Assembly (NCBI GenBank): GCA_963790415.1
Contig: CAWBOK010000009.1
Coordinates: 124,001 to 188,000 of the forward strand
Source of the DNA: JAJZQZ01 sp963790415
Lineage (GTDB): Bacteria; Actinomycetota; Thermoleophilia; RBG-16-64-13
Direction: 5' to 3'
DNA length: 64,000 bases
Below are positions 53,100 through 62,265 of the stretch, one piece after another (the stretch's first letter is position 1; every line of letters begins with the position of its first letter). Made by a program: the position numbers and the translations under genes. The notes beneath the pieces were generated by a model that had not been told where the DNA came from, did no database searches, and was given only the letters and a program-made list of their open reading frames with translations.

Positions 53100-53643
53100 G
53101 CGTCTCTTCATCGGCGTGCCACTGCCGGAGGCCGCCTCGGCGCTCGTCCGGGCCGCGCAGGAGGCCCTGCCCGCGATTCCCGGCCTGAGGCTGGTGCGTC
53201 CCGAGCAGGTTCACGTGACCCTTGCCTTCCTAGGAGAGGTCGGTCCTGCGGCGCGGGAGGTCGCCCGCAGAGTAGTGGCCACGATTCCGCGGGAGGCGGC
53301 AGGAATGACCGTCCTCGGTGGGTACGTCCTCCTGCCGTCGGTCCGCCGACCGCGGGTGATCGCTTTGGGGGTGGACGACCCGGCCGAGGTGTTCCCCCGG
53401 CTGTTCGAGTTGGTGATGGGAGGGCTCGAGCAGGGGCGGGTGATGCGGCGGGAGAGGCGGCCCTTCTTAGCGCACGCCACCATCGCCCGTCTGCGCGTTC
53501 CGGCCGAGCTAGGACTAAAGTCCGAGTGCGAACGGGCGCCGTTCCCGGTAGAGTCGGTACGTCTCTATCGCAGCGAGCTCCGTCGTGAGGGAGCTCTGTA
53601 TACGGTCGTGGAAGAGCGGACACTACAGTCCGCGGTATCGTGA
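53074..53643 (+). CDS. thpR: RNA 2',3'-cyclic phosphodiesterase (ThpR / 2H superfamily)
   Basis: About 189 residues from GTG 53074 (MTTADRETERLFIGVPLPEA), placed after AAGGAGCGGGGAG; an ATG at 53038 is possible. The two HxT motifs of the 2H phosphoesterase fold are HVTLAFLGEVG and HATIARL. Members hydrolyse 2',3'-cyclic phosphates of RNA, and were first described as a 2'-5' RNA ligase. The gene commonly lies just before recA in actinobacteria and Firmicutes, near cinA. No cinA is seen here. Confidence 0.92.
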   Translation: MTTADRETERLFIGVPLPEAASALVRAAQEALPAIPGLRLVRPEQVHVTLAFLGEVGPAAREVARRVVATIPREAAGMTVLGGYVLLPSVRRPRVIALGVDDPAEVFPRLFELVMGGLEQGRVMRRERRPFLAHATIARLRVPAELGLKSECERAPFPVESVRLYRSELRREGALYTVVEERTLQSAVS

Positions 53644-53662
53644 AGCCGAGGTAGGAGGAGTC

Positions 53663-54750
53663 GTGGAGAAGGACAAGGCCTTGGACAACGCAGTGGCCCA
53701 GATAGAACGACAGTTCGGGAAGGGCGCCATCATGCGCATGGGTGACGACGCCGTGGCGGTGCGCGTGCCGGCCATATCCACCGGCTCGCTGGGGCTCGAC
53801 GTGGCGCTGGGTGTGGGCGGAGTGCCCAGGGGCAGAGTGGTCGAGATATTCGGCCCCGAATCCAGCGGCAAGACGACGCTCGCCTTCCACATCATCGCCG
53901 AGGCGCAGAAGGCCGGCGGGAAAGCGGCCTTCATCGACGCCGAGCACGCGATGGACCCCATGTATGCCCGTCGCATCGGGGTGAACGTCGACGACCTACT
54001 GCTGGCTCAGCCGGACAACGGCGAGCAGGCCCTCGAGATCGCCGAGTTGCTGATCCGTAGTGGAGCCCTCGACGTGCTGGTGGTCGATTCCGTTGCCGCC
54101 CTCACACCTCGAGCTGAGATCGAGGGTGAGATGGGCGACTCTCATGTCGGACTTCAGGCTCGCCTCATGAGCCAAGCGCTGCGGAAACTGGCCGGCACTA
54201 TCAACAAGACCCAGACCACCGCGATCTTCATCAATCAGCTGCGCGAGAAGGTCGGCGTCATGTTCGGCAACCCGGAGGTGACCCCGGGGGGCGGGCGCTG
54301 AAGTTCTATGCGTCCGTCCGGCTGGACATCCGCCGCATCGAGACCCTCAAAGACGGGGACCAAGCCGTCGGCAACCGCGTGCGCGTGCGGGTGGTCAAGA
54401 ACAAGGTGGCACCGCCGTTCAAGCAGGCGGAGTTCGACATCATGTACGGCACCGGGATATCCGTGCCGGGTGAAGTGCTCGACATGGCGGTGGAGCACAA
54501 AGTGGTGCAGAAGAGCGGCGCCTGGTTCTCCTACGGCGACACGCGCCTGGGCCAAGGCCGCGAGAACGTCAAGTCGTTTCTTCGCGACAACCCCGAACTG
54601 CTCGAACGCCTGCGGGCCGAGATCGTGATCGCGGTCGACCCCCAATGGATCAAGAACGCCGCGGCGGCCGCCCCCGTCGTGGAGGCCGCGGCGCCCGCCG
54701 AGAAGGCCGTGGAGGCCGCGGCACCCGTCGAGAAGGGCGGGGAAGCCTAG
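53663..54750 (+). CDS. recA: Recombinase RecA (one frameshift)
   Basis: GTG 53663 after GTAGGAGGAG. MEKDKALDNAVAQIERQFGK, FGPESSGKTT (Walker A), FIDAEHAMDP, LLAQPDNGEQALEI, VVDSVAALTPRAE and NKTQTTAIFINQLREKVGVM are RecA. A base is missing in the G-run near 54296: the frame stops at a false TGA, and the correct one continues RALKFYASVRLDIRRIETLK and MAVEHKVVQKSGAWFSY. The tail ends with a repeated Ala/Glu-rich unit (VEAAAPAEKA, VEAAAPVEKG). About 362 residues corrected. recX follows 10 bases later. Confidence 0.95.
54678..54737 (+). repeat. 30-base tandem duplication in the recA 3' end
   Basis: Two consecutive 30-base units beginning GTGGAGGCCGCGGC, differing at two or three bases, code for the peptides VEAAAPAEKA and VEAAAPVEKG at the disordered end of RecA. 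The RecA C-terminus is typically acidic and variable, so a repeat here is tolerable. It appears to be a slippage product. Confidence 0.5.
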
Positions 54751-54760
54751 GACGACGCGA

Positions 54761-55324
54761 ATGACCGCCGAGGGGCGGCGGGGGCCGGACAAGCCGCCGG
54801 ATGAAGGAGCCAAGGCCCGCTCGCGCGCGCTTCGCTATCTGCAGACGAGAGAGCGCTCGCCCCTCGAAGTGCGCGAGCGGCTCCGTCGCTACGGCTACGG
54901 CGAAGACCTCGTCGGCGAGGTGACCGCCTGGCTGGAGCAGATCGGTCTGCTCGACCAGGCTCGGTTCGCGCGCGCCCTGGCCGCCGCCAGGCTGAACGCC
55001 GGTTGGAGCCGGCGTCGCATCCAGGCGGAGCTCGCGGGCAAAGGCGTGACCTCACCGGAGGCCGAAGAGGCGCTCGACGCGGTAGAGTCGGCGGGCATGA
55101 CGGCGAGAGAGGGCGGGCCGGGCGGAGATGGTCCGGAAGGCGACCAGGACGACGAAGACGCGCTCTTGGTCGCCCTGGTGCAGAGGCGCTTCGGCCGTCA
55201 GCTGGTGGAAGATCCCGAAGTGGGGCAACGGCGTGCACTCGCGTTCCTTGTACGTCGCGGCCACGGTTGGGAGCGGGCGCGACGGGTGATCTCCTCGGTT
55301 TCCGAGGCACTCAGACCCGACTGA
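54761..55324 (+). CDS. recX: RecA regulatory protein RecX
   Basis: 187 residues from ATG 54761, 10 bases after recA. The tandem three-helix repeats are present: ALRYLQTRERSPLEVRERLR, IGLLDQARFARALAAARLNA and SRRRIQAELAGKGVTSPEAE. An unusual Gly/Asp/Glu-rich insertion of about 25 residues (MTAREGGPGGDGPEGDQDDE) separates the second and third repeats. RecX caps RecA filaments and modulates recombination. Confidence 0.9.
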   Translation: MTAEGRRGPDKPPDEGAKARSRALRYLQTRERSPLEVRERLRRYGYGEDLVGEVTAWLEQIGLLDQARFARALAAARLNAGWSRRRIQAELAGKGVTSPEAEEALDAVESAGMTAREGGPGGDGPEGDQDDEDALLVALVQRRFGRQLVEDPEVGQRRALAFLVRRGHGWERARRVISSVSEALRPD

Positions 55325-55338
55325 TGAGGCCTCCTTCC

Positions 55339-55366
55339 TTGACACCGGTCAGTCGGCGGCGATACA
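55339..55366 (+). promoter_or_regulatory. Probable promoter ahead of rny
   Basis: TTGACA (55339-55344), a perfect -35 hexamer, is followed after 16 bases by GATACA (55361-55366), or after 17 by ATACAC. It lies just after the recX stop and would drive rny with a leader of about 300 bases. Confidence 0.55.
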
Positions 55367-55372
55367 CTCACT

Positions 55373-55671
55373 GAGTCTGTGACGAGTGGTGGATGACGGT
55401 TCACGTGGTCCTTGATCGTAGCCATAGATTGCCTGCCAATCAGCGATTCCGCGCCGAGGTCGAAGAGGACGAAGACTCTGAGCGTAGACGAATAGGGGAG
55501 TCGGTGCCGGGCGTGGTCGCCCGCGGCTCTCGTGATTGCTGATTCTTGGGCGCGACAGGCGCGTGAGACCATTTTCCAAGCCGGGCGTCCGCTCGGCTTT
55601 TCGCATGCCGGCGCCACCGGTCGTCACGGTACGAGATTGCAGTGCTGGTACGTGAACTGACTGGAGAACAT
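55373..55671 (+). other. Gene-free leader upstream of rny
   Basis: About 300 bases between the promoter and rny. Short open frames on the minus strand show no family resemblance. An imperfect inverted pair, GTGGATGACGGTTCACG, lies at the 5' end. I recognise no riboswitch or RNA gene here. The length is unusual for this otherwise tightly packed region, so the leader could be regulatory. Confidence 0.3.
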
Positions 55672-57213
55672 ATGCAGTACATCATCGTGGTGCTGGTGGC
55701 CCTGGTGGCCCTGGCTGTGGGAGCGGCAGCCGGCTATCTGCTGCGGAAGTCGGTCGGGGAGGCGAAGATCTCCTCGGCGGAGACCGCGGCCAAGAAGATC
55801 GTCGAAGAAGCCGAAAGCCGAGCCGACACGATCAAACGTGAGGCTCGGGTGGAGGTGAAGGATGAACTCCACAAACTGCGCATGGACACGGAGGGGGAGC
55901 TCAAGGAGCGACGGAACGAGCTGACCCAGCTCGAGAAGCGCGTGCTGCAGCGGGATGAGTCTCTCGACGAGAAGCAGAAGGATCTCCAGAAGAAGGAGCA
56001 GTCGGTCAGCGACCGCGAAGCTCACTATCGCACGGTGCTGGAGGAAGCTGAGGCGGCCAGACTCGAACAGCAACGCACGCTCGAGCAGATCTCCGGTCTG
56101 ACCCAGGAGGAAGCGCGGGCGCTTCTCCTCAAGAACACCGAGGACGACGTCAAGCACGATATGGCAAAGATGATCCGGTCTACGGAAGAAGAGGCCCGGC
56201 GGGAAGCCGACCGCAGAGCCCGCAACATCCTCGCCCTTTCCATCCAGCGGACGGCCGCCAGCCACGTCGCCGACACTACGGTGTCGGTCGTGGCCTTGCC
56301 ATCCGACGATATGAAGGGGCGGATCATCGGGCGCGAAGGCCGCAACATCCGTACCCTGGAGAATCTCACCGGCATAGACTTCATCATCGACGACACGCCG
56401 GAAGCGGTGGTGCTCTCCGGGTTCGACACCGTGCGCCGCGAGATCGCCCGTATCACGTTGACCAAGTTGGTGGCCGACGGTCGCATCCACCCGGCGAAGA
56501 TCGAGGAGATGTACGGCAAGGCCAAGGAAGAGGTGGACAAGGAGATCCAGGAGGCCGGCGAGGCGGCCACCTTCGAAGCCGACATCCATGGACTTGCCCC
56601 GGAGCTGGTCAAGCTTCTTGGGCGGTTGAAGTTCAGAACGTCGTATGGACAGAACGTGCTCAGGCACTCGCTGGAAGTGGCGTACCTGTCGAGCATCATG
56701 GCCACCGAACTGGGGGCGAACGCGAAGCTGGCCAAGCGCGCCGGGCTGTTGCACGACCTGGGCAAGGCCGTCGACCACGAGGTGGAGGGCTCGCACGCGG
56801 TCATCGGAGCCAACCTGGCGCGTCGCTACGGCGAGGCTGAAGCCGTCGCCCACGTGATCGAGGCCCACCACAACGACGTCGAGCCGCAGACCGTCGAAGC
56901 CGTGCTGGTCTCGGCGGGCGACGCGGTGTCGGGCGCCCGTCCCGGCGCGCGCCGGGAGACCCTCGAGACCTACGTCAAGCGCCTGGAGAACCTGGAGCGC
57001 ATCGCCGACTCCAAGAAGGGTGTGGAGAAGTCGTTCGCCATCCAGGCAGGCCGCGAGGTGCGCGTCATGGTCAAGCCTGAGGAGATCGACGACGATGACG
57101 CCGTCCTTCTCTGCCGGGCGATAGCGAAGGAGATCGAGCAGGAACTCGACTATCCGGGGCAGATCCGCGTGACCGTCATCAGGGAGAGCCGGGCTGTGGA
57201 GTACGCCAAGTAG
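55672..57213 (+). CDS. rny: Ribonuclease Y
   Basis: 513 residues from ATG 55672 after CTGGAGAAC; an in-frame ATG ten codons earlier has no site. An N-terminal membrane anchor (YIIVVLVALVALAVGAAAGY) leads into a long coiled coil rich in Lys/Glu (about residues 35-180), a KH domain (MKGRIIGREGRNIRTLENLT) and an HD domain with HDLGKA (LLHDLGKAVDHEVEGSHA). It is an endoribonuclease at the membrane that starts mRNA decay, complementing RNase J and PNPase. Intact. The gene ends 9 bases before miaB. Confidence 0.96.
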   Translation: MQYIIVVLVALVALAVGAAAGYLLRKSVGEAKISSAETAAKKIVEEAESRADTIKREARVEVKDELHKLRMDTEGELKERRNELTQLEKRVLQRDESLDEKQKDLQKKEQSVSDREAHYRTVLEEAEAARLEQQRTLEQISGLTQEEARALLLKNTEDDVKHDMAKMIRSTEEEARREADRRARNILALSIQRTAASHVADTTVSVVALPSDDMKGRIIGREGRNIRTLENLTGIDFIIDDTPEAVVLSGFDTVRREIARITLTKLVADGRIHPAKIEEMYGKAKEEVDKEIQEAGEAATFEADIHGLAPELVKLLGRLKFRTSYGQNVLRHSLEVAYLSSIMATELGANAKLAKRAGLLHDLGKAVDHEVEGSHAVIGANLARRYGEAEAVAHVIEAHHNDVEPQTVEAVLVSAGDAVSGARPGARRETLETYVKRLENLERIADSKKGVEKSFAIQAGREVRVMVKPEEIDDDDAVLLCRAIAKEIEQELDYPGQIRVTVIRESRAVEYAK

Positions 57214-57222
57214 AGATCACTC

Positions 57223-58596
57223 ATGGATCTCCCCGAGACCTTCTACGTGCGCACCTTCGGGTGTCAGATGAACGAGCACGACTCTGAGCGCATCAGCGGT
57301 CTGCTGATGGGCATCGGTCTGCGTGAGGTGTCGCGGGCGGAAGAGGCCGGCCTTCTCGTGTACAACACCTGCTCCATCCGCGAGAAGGCCGATACCCGCC
57401 TGCTGGGCCACCTGGGCGAGGCGCGGCGGCTGAAGAGAGAGGATCCCCGCCGACTGGTGGTGGTGGCGGGGTGTCTGGCGCAAAGCCGCCGGAACGAGTT
57501 CTTCCTCGAGCATCCGCATGTGGACGTGCTGGTCGGTCCCCAGAGTCTGCACGAGCTGCCGCTGCTCCTGGAGGAACGCCTCGCGACCGGCGGCCAAACC
57601 GCGGCCTTCCAGGACACGACCACCCGGTGGAGCGCCGATCTTCCGGCGGTGCGGCGCGAGGGTCCGCTGGCCTGGGTGCAGATCATGACCGGCTGCACCA
57701 ACTTCTGCTCGTACTGCATCGTGCCCTATGTGCGTGGACCGGAGGCCAGCCGCCCGGCCCGCGACATCGTGGGGGAAGTGCGGATCCTGACAGACGGCGG
57801 TGTGAGCGAAGTGACCTTGCTCGGCCAGAACGTCAATGCCTACGGCCGGGAACCCGGATTCGCGGGGTCCGAGGATTTCGCCGACCTGCTCGAGTCGCTG
57901 GCCGACGTGCCGGGACTCGCCCGCATCCGTTTCATGACCTCGCATCCCAAGGATGTATCGCCCCGGTTGATCCGGGCCATCGCCGACCTGGAACCGGTGT
58001 GTGAGCACCTGCACCTGCCGGTGCAATCCGGCAACGATCGTATCCTCGAGGCGATGCGGCGCGGCTACGACCGGGACGGCTATCTTCGTCTGGCCGACCG
58101 CCTGCGGGAGGCGGTTCCGGATCTGGTGCTCACGACCGATCTGATCGTGGGTTTCCCGTCGGAGACGGAGGAGGAGTTCAAGGACACCTTGAGTCTGGTG
58201 CGGCAGGTGGGCTTCGAGGGCGCCTTCACGTTCGTATACTCCGCGCGCAGTCAGACGGCTGCGGCCGGACTTCCGGGACGGTTGATGCCCGGCGTCGCGG
58301 AAGAGCGCATGGCCAGACTGGTCGCTCTGGTGCAGGCACAGGCGCGGACGGCCAACGAGAGGCTGGTCGGCCGCACGGTCGAGGTGCTGGTGGAGGGGCC
58401 CAGCCGGCACGACCCGCACGAAGTCATGGGGCGTACGCGCACCTACAAGGCGGTCAATCTCCCGGGGGACTATCGCCCAGGCGACGTGGTCGAAGTCGAG
58501 GTGCGGGGGGCGAGTTCGGCCAGCCTCCGCGGCCTGCCGCGGTCAACACGCCCGCAGGCACGACCGCCACGGGCAAGCGCGCCGCGGTCACGATAG
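57223..58596 (+). CDS. miaB: tRNA-2-methylthio-N6-dimethylallyladenosine synthase MiaB
   Basis: 457 residues from ATG 57223, intact. TFGCQMNEHDSERISGLL is the MiaB signature of the UPF0004 domain, with YNTCSIREKAD and VVAGCLAQS. The radical-SAM motif is CTNFCSYC in IMTGCTNFCSYCIVPYVRG. A C-terminal TRAM domain precedes a Pro/Arg-rich tail (RSTRPQARPPRASAPRSR) that is probably not conserved. It adds a methylthio group to i6A37, the product of MiaA encoded next, 2 bases downstream. Confidence 0.94.
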   Translation: MDLPETFYVRTFGCQMNEHDSERISGLLMGIGLREVSRAEEAGLLVYNTCSIREKADTRLLGHLGEARRLKREDPRRLVVVAGCLAQSRRNEFFLEHPHVDVLVGPQSLHELPLLLEERLATGGQTAAFQDTTTRWSADLPAVRREGPLAWVQIMTGCTNFCSYCIVPYVRGPEASRPARDIVGEVRILTDGGVSEVTLLGQNVNAYGREPGFAGSEDFADLLESLADVPGLARIRFMTSHPKDVSPRLIRAIADLEPVCEHLHLPVQSGNDRILEAMRRGYDRDGYLRLADRLREAVPDLVLTTDLIVGFPSETEEEFKDTLSLVRQVGFEGAFTFVYSARSQTAAAGLPGRLMPGVAEERMARLVALVQAQARTANERLVGRTVEVLVEGPSRHDPHEVMGRTRTYKAVNLPGDYRPGDVVEVEVRGASSASLRGLPRSTRPQARPPRASAPRSR

Positions 58597-58598
58597 GC

Positions 58599-59621
58599 GT
58601 GTCGGCGGGACCAGGACGGGTCGTCGCCCTTCTCGGGCCTACCGGAGTAGGCAAGACGGCCGTGGCCATACGGGTCGCGTGTGCACTCGGCGTACGCGTC
58701 ATCTCCTGCGACTCTATGCAACTCTATCGCGGGCTTCCCGTGTTGACCAATCAACCCTCCCCAGAGGAGCGGGCGCTCGTCGAGCATGCCTTGGTGGGAG
58801 TGGCCGACCCCGACGAAGAGTGGACCGCCGCCACGTACGCCGGGCACGCCACGGCGGCAGTTGACGCCGACATCGCCCGCTGTGGCTGGGCCTTGATCGT
58901 GGGCGGCACCGGCCTCTATCTGCGGGCGGCTCTAGCTCCCCTGGCGATTCCCTCCGGCCACGACCCCATCCTGCGCGCCCGCCTGGAAGAGCGGGCCGCG
59001 GGCGAGGGCCCGGACGTCCTCTATGAAGAACTGCGTGTCCTGGATCCCGTCGCCGCTTCGCGCATCCATCCGCACAACGTGCGCCGGGTCGTACGGGCAC
59101 TCGAGGTGACTATCGCCACGGGCCCTCAGGCATGGTCGGGGCGGGACGATCTGTGGCGCCCCGCATATCGGCATCCCACAACCATCATCGGCCTGTCGAT
59201 GGAGAGGAGCCTTCTCTACGAGCGGATCGACGCCCGGGCACTCCAGATGATCGGCGGCGGCGGCGTGGACGAGGTGGCGGCGGACCGCACCCGACGTTCG
59301 CGCACTCCGGGCGCGGAGTCGTACGGGGGAGCCCGGGGCGTGTGCAAGGCGATCGGCTACGCGGAGATCAGCGCGTATCTGGATGGCGACGCCACCCGGG
59401 AGCAGACGGTCGACCGCCTGGCGGCAGCCACTCGGCGCTACGCGCGCCGGCAACTCACCTGGATGCGCAAGGTTCCCGACGCTGTTATCATTGACGCCTC
59501 TTCCCGAGCTGCGGCGGACATCGCGGCAGACGTGCTGATCCTCGCCCGAGCCGAGCCGCCGGCTCGGACCGGGGCACGAGTGCGATCTGACGGGAGAGCC
59601 GAGCCGGAAGGGGTTGAGTGA
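58599..59621 (+). CDS. miaA: tRNA dimethylallyltransferase MiaA
   Basis: 340 residues from GTG 58599. The P-loop LLGPTGVGKTAVAIRVA is followed by ISCDSMQLYRGLPVLTNQPS with the catalytic Asp-Ser, the GGTGLYLRA loop and the C-terminal AIGYAEISAYLDGD and RRYARRQLTWMRK motifs. It prenylates A37 of tRNAs that read UNN codons; MiaB then acts. Stop overlaps the dapF ATG. The C-terminal 30 residues (Ala/Pro/Arg) are low-complexity. Confidence 0.95.
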   Translation: MSAGPGRVVALLGPTGVGKTAVAIRVACALGVRVISCDSMQLYRGLPVLTNQPSPEERALVEHALVGVADPDEEWTAATYAGHATAAVDADIARCGWALIVGGTGLYLRAALAPLAIPSGHDPILRARLEERAAGEGPDVLYEELRVLDPVAASRIHPHNVRRVVRALEVTIATGPQAWSGRDDLWRPAYRHPTTIIGLSMERSLLYERIDARALQMIGGGGVDEVAADRTRRSRTPGAESYGGARGVCKAIGYAEISAYLDGDATREQTVDRLAAATRRYARRQLTWMRKVPDAVIIDASSRAAADIAADVLILARAEPPARTGARVRSDGRAEPEGVE

Positions 59622-60484
59622 TGCAGTTCGCGAAGTGGCAGGGTCTGGGCAACGACTACCTGATCGTGGAGTCGACCGACCTGCCCGGCCCCCTGTCTGC
59701 CGAAGCCATCGGCCTGCTGTGCGACCGCCATCTGGGCGTGGGCGGCGACGGCATCCTGGTCCATCTGCCTCCTTCGGGCGCGGTGCCGGGGGCGGCGGCA
59801 CGCATGCGCATCTACAACCCCGATGGCAGCGAACCGGAGATGTGCGGCAACGGCATCCGGATGTTCGCCCGCTATCTGCGCGAGAGTGGAGCCGTGGGCG
59901 TGGACGAGTTCGTGATCGAGACGCTGGCCGGTCCCATCGGCCCGAGGTTGCTTCCAGACGGACGCGTGCGGGTGCACATGGGCACCGCGCGGTTCAAGAG
60001 CGACAACGTCGCGATCGCTTCGGGCACCGAGGGCGGCGAGGTGGTCGGGCAGCGACTCGAGGCTCTGGGCGCCCGCTACACGTTCACCTTCGTGGACGTG
60101 GGCAACCCGCACTGCGTCATCTCGGTCGGCGACCTCTCCGACCTGCCGTTGGAGATCGTGGGCCCGGTGATCGAGCATCTGCCTCTCTTTCCCAACCGGG
60201 TCAACGTGGAGTTCATCCATCGGGAGACCGACGGATCGGTCGCGATGCGGGTGTGGGAGCGCGGGGTGGGGGAGACCCAGGCCTGCGGCACAGGAGCGAC
60301 GGCAGTGGGGGCGGCGGCGGTGCGGCTTGGTCTGGCACAGAGCCCTGTGACGGTGCATCTTCTGGGAGGCGACCTCGAGATCGAGGTGGCGCCCGACTTT
60401 CAGGTGGTCATGACCGGCCCGGCCGAAGAAGCGTTCAGCGGTGAGTTGAGCGCGGCGCTTCTGGCAGGACTGGGCTGGAGATAA
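59621..60484 (+). CDS. dapF: Diaminopimelate epimerase
   Basis: 287 residues from ATG 59621, overlapping the miaA stop. The two active-site cysteines lie in PEMCGNGIRMFARYL and TQACGTGATAVGAAA; FAKWQGLGNDYLIVE and VDVGNPHCVI are also family motifs. It converts LL- to meso-diaminopimelate. With the LL-DAP aminotransferase directly downstream, it points to the direct aminotransferase route to peptidoglycan and lysine. Confidence 0.96.
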   Translation: MQFAKWQGLGNDYLIVESTDLPGPLSAEAIGLLCDRHLGVGGDGILVHLPPSGAVPGAAARMRIYNPDGSEPEMCGNGIRMFARYLRESGAVGVDEFVIETLAGPIGPRLLPDGRVRVHMGTARFKSDNVAIASGTEGGEVVGQRLEALGARYTFTFVDVGNPHCVISVGDLSDLPLEIVGPVIEHLPLFPNRVNVEFIHRETDGSVAMRVWERGVGETQACGTGATAVGAAAVRLGLAQSPVTVHLLGGDLEIEVAPDFQVVMTGPAEEAFSGELSAALLAGLGWR

Positions 60485-60496
60485 CAAGGAGGGATC

Positions 60497-61660
60497 GTGC
60501 AGTTCTCGAGACGCATGGACAAGCTTCCGCCCTACCTCTTCGCCGAGATCGAGAGGAAGATTGCCGTGAAGCGCAGGGCGGGGGTGGACGTGATCAGTCT
60601 GGGCATCGGTGACCCGGACCTGCCCACCCCGGCCTACATCGTCGAGGAGATGAAGAGACAGCTCGACGACCCGCGCAACCATCGCTATCCCACCACCGCC
60701 GGCCTGGAGTGCTTCGGGCAGGCGATCGCGCGCTTTTACGAGCGGCGGTTCGGCGTGCAGATCGATCCGGACAAGGAGTTTCTGCCCTTCATGGGGTCGA
60801 AGGAAGGCCTGGCCCACATATGCTGGTCGACCCTTGACCCCGGGGATCTGGCCCTCGTTCCCGATCCGGGCTATCCGGTATACGCCGGTTGCACGCTCCT
60901 CGCGGGCGCCGAAGCCCGCCTCATGCCCCTCCGGCCCGAGAACGACTTCCTGCCCGACCTCGATGCCATCAGCCCCCAGGAAGCCCGGCGGGCGAAGCTT
61001 CTCTTCATCAGCTATCCCAACAATCCGACGTCCGCGACTGTGACAGGCGACTTCTTCGCGCGCGTAGTGGAGTTCGCCACGAAATGGGACATCGCCGTGG
61101 TGCACGACAACCCCTACTCGGAATTGACCTTCGACGGCTACGTGGCCCCGAGTTTCCTGGCCACACCCGGGGCCAAAGACATCGGCGTGGAGTTCTGGAG
61201 CTTCTCGAAGCCCTTCAATATGACCGGCTGGCGGATCGGGTTCGGCGTGGGCAACCGCGAGATCCTGGAACCTCTTTGGCGGCTGAAGAGCAACTTGGAT
61301 TCCGGTGTGTTTGAGGCCATCCAGCGCACGGCGGCTGCCGTCCTTGACGGACCGTGGGATTTCGTCGATCAGATGAACGCCATCTATGCCCGACGACGCG
61401 ACGTGCTCGCCGACGCGTTGGACTCCATCGGCCTGGGTGTGGAGAAGCCGAAGGCGACCATCTATATGTGGATCCCGGTCCCGGCGGGCTACACCTCCGC
61501 CGGTTTCGCGGAACACGTGCTCGACCAGGCGGGTGTCGTGATCACGCCCGGCAACGGTTATGGAGCAGCCGGTGAAGGCTTCGTGCGCATCTCGCTCACC
61601 GCACCCGACGAGCGCATCCAGGAAGCCGTGGGCCGCATCCGACAGTCGCTGACCCTGTGA
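60497..61660 (+). CDS. dapL: LL-diaminopimelate aminotransferase
   Basis: 387 residues from GTG 60497 after AACAAGGAGG. A fold-type I PLP enzyme: ISLGIGDPDLPTP, SYPNNPTSA, VVHDNPYSEL and SFSKPFNMTGWRIGF, with the PLP lysine at K238. It converts tetrahydrodipicolinate straight to LL-DAP using glutamate, bypassing the succinyl or acetyl route. Context next to dapF and presence of dapB (44 kb) support this substrate over a generic alanine or aspartate aminotransferase. The stop overlaps the following gene as GTGA. Confidence 0.85.
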   Translation: MQFSRRMDKLPPYLFAEIERKIAVKRRAGVDVISLGIGDPDLPTPAYIVEEMKRQLDDPRNHRYPTTAGLECFGQAIARFYERRFGVQIDPDKEFLPFMGSKEGLAHICWSTLDPGDLALVPDPGYPVYAGCTLLAGAEARLMPLRPENDFLPDLDAISPQEARRAKLLFISYPNNPTSATVTGDFFARVVEFATKWDIAVVHDNPYSELTFDGYVAPSFLATPGAKDIGVEFWSFSKPFNMTGWRIGFGVGNREILEPLWRLKSNLDSGVFEAIQRTAAAVLDGPWDFVDQMNAIYARRRDVLADALDSIGLGVEKPKATIYMWIPVPAGYTSAGFAEHVLDQAGVVITPGNGYGAAGEGFVRISLTAPDERIQEAVGRIRQSLTL

Positions 61661-62157
61661 GCGCGCGCGCGGGGCGCACGCTCGCCGGCGTCGACCGGTG
61701 CGCCGCGCCTGAAGATAGCGGTGACGCTGCTGCATCCATCTGGCCCGTCCGCCGTGGCGGGCTCACGAGGGCGACGGCGGCGCCGACCTCCACGCGGTCG
61801 AAGAGGTCACGATACCCGCCGGGGAGCGGCGCGACGTGGGCACCGGCATCGCGCTGGCTATTCCCCCCGGGTATGCCGGCTTCGTCCAGGCCCGCTCCGG
61901 GCCTGGCTTTCAGGCACGGCCTCATGGTGGTGAACGCCCCCGGCCTCATCGACGCGGGATACCGGGGCGAAGTGCGCGTGTGTCTGTACAACTCCGGCGC
62001 CGAGCCCTTCGCCGTCGCGCCGGGCGACCGTATCGCCCAGCTCGTGATCCAACCAGTGGAGTCGGCTGAGTTCGCGGTCGTTGACGACCTGGACGACACG
62101 CACAGGGGAGAAGGCGGGTTCGGGAGCACCGGGGGGCACGGCACTCTCGATCAATAG
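61657..62157 (+). CDS. dut: Deoxyuridine triphosphatase (dUTPase), frameshifted
   Basis: Pieces in different frames together give a dUTPase of about 150 residues. The readable start region is LKIAVTLLHPSGPSAVAG, continuing as GADLHAVEEVTIPAGERRDV and VGTGIALAIPPGYAGFVQAR, then LAFRHGLMVVNAPGLIDAGY, RGEV, AQLVIQPVE and the C-terminal RGEGGFGSTGG (motif V). Extra bases lie near 61701, 61771 and 61908. The exact start is unclear; a GTGA overlap with the dapL stop is the best candidate. It removes dUTP and supplies dUMP. Confidence 0.85.
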   Translation: MSARAGRTLAGVDRCAAPEDSGDAAASIWPVRRGGLTRATAAPTSTRSKRSRYPPGSGATWAPASRWLFPPGMPASSRPAPGLAFRHGLMVVNAPGLIDAGYRGEVRVCLYNSGAEPFAVAPGDRIAQLVIQPVESAEFAVVDDLDDTHRGEGGFGSTGGHGTLDQ

Positions 62158-62265
62158 GCGGCCGCCTGGCCGTCGCCGGGACGAGTCTTGCCGCGAGGTC
62201 GTGCCGCATCAGGGCACGCGCCGCGCCCCGGCTCGGCCCGACTCCGCGCGCTGGGCCGAACCCCG

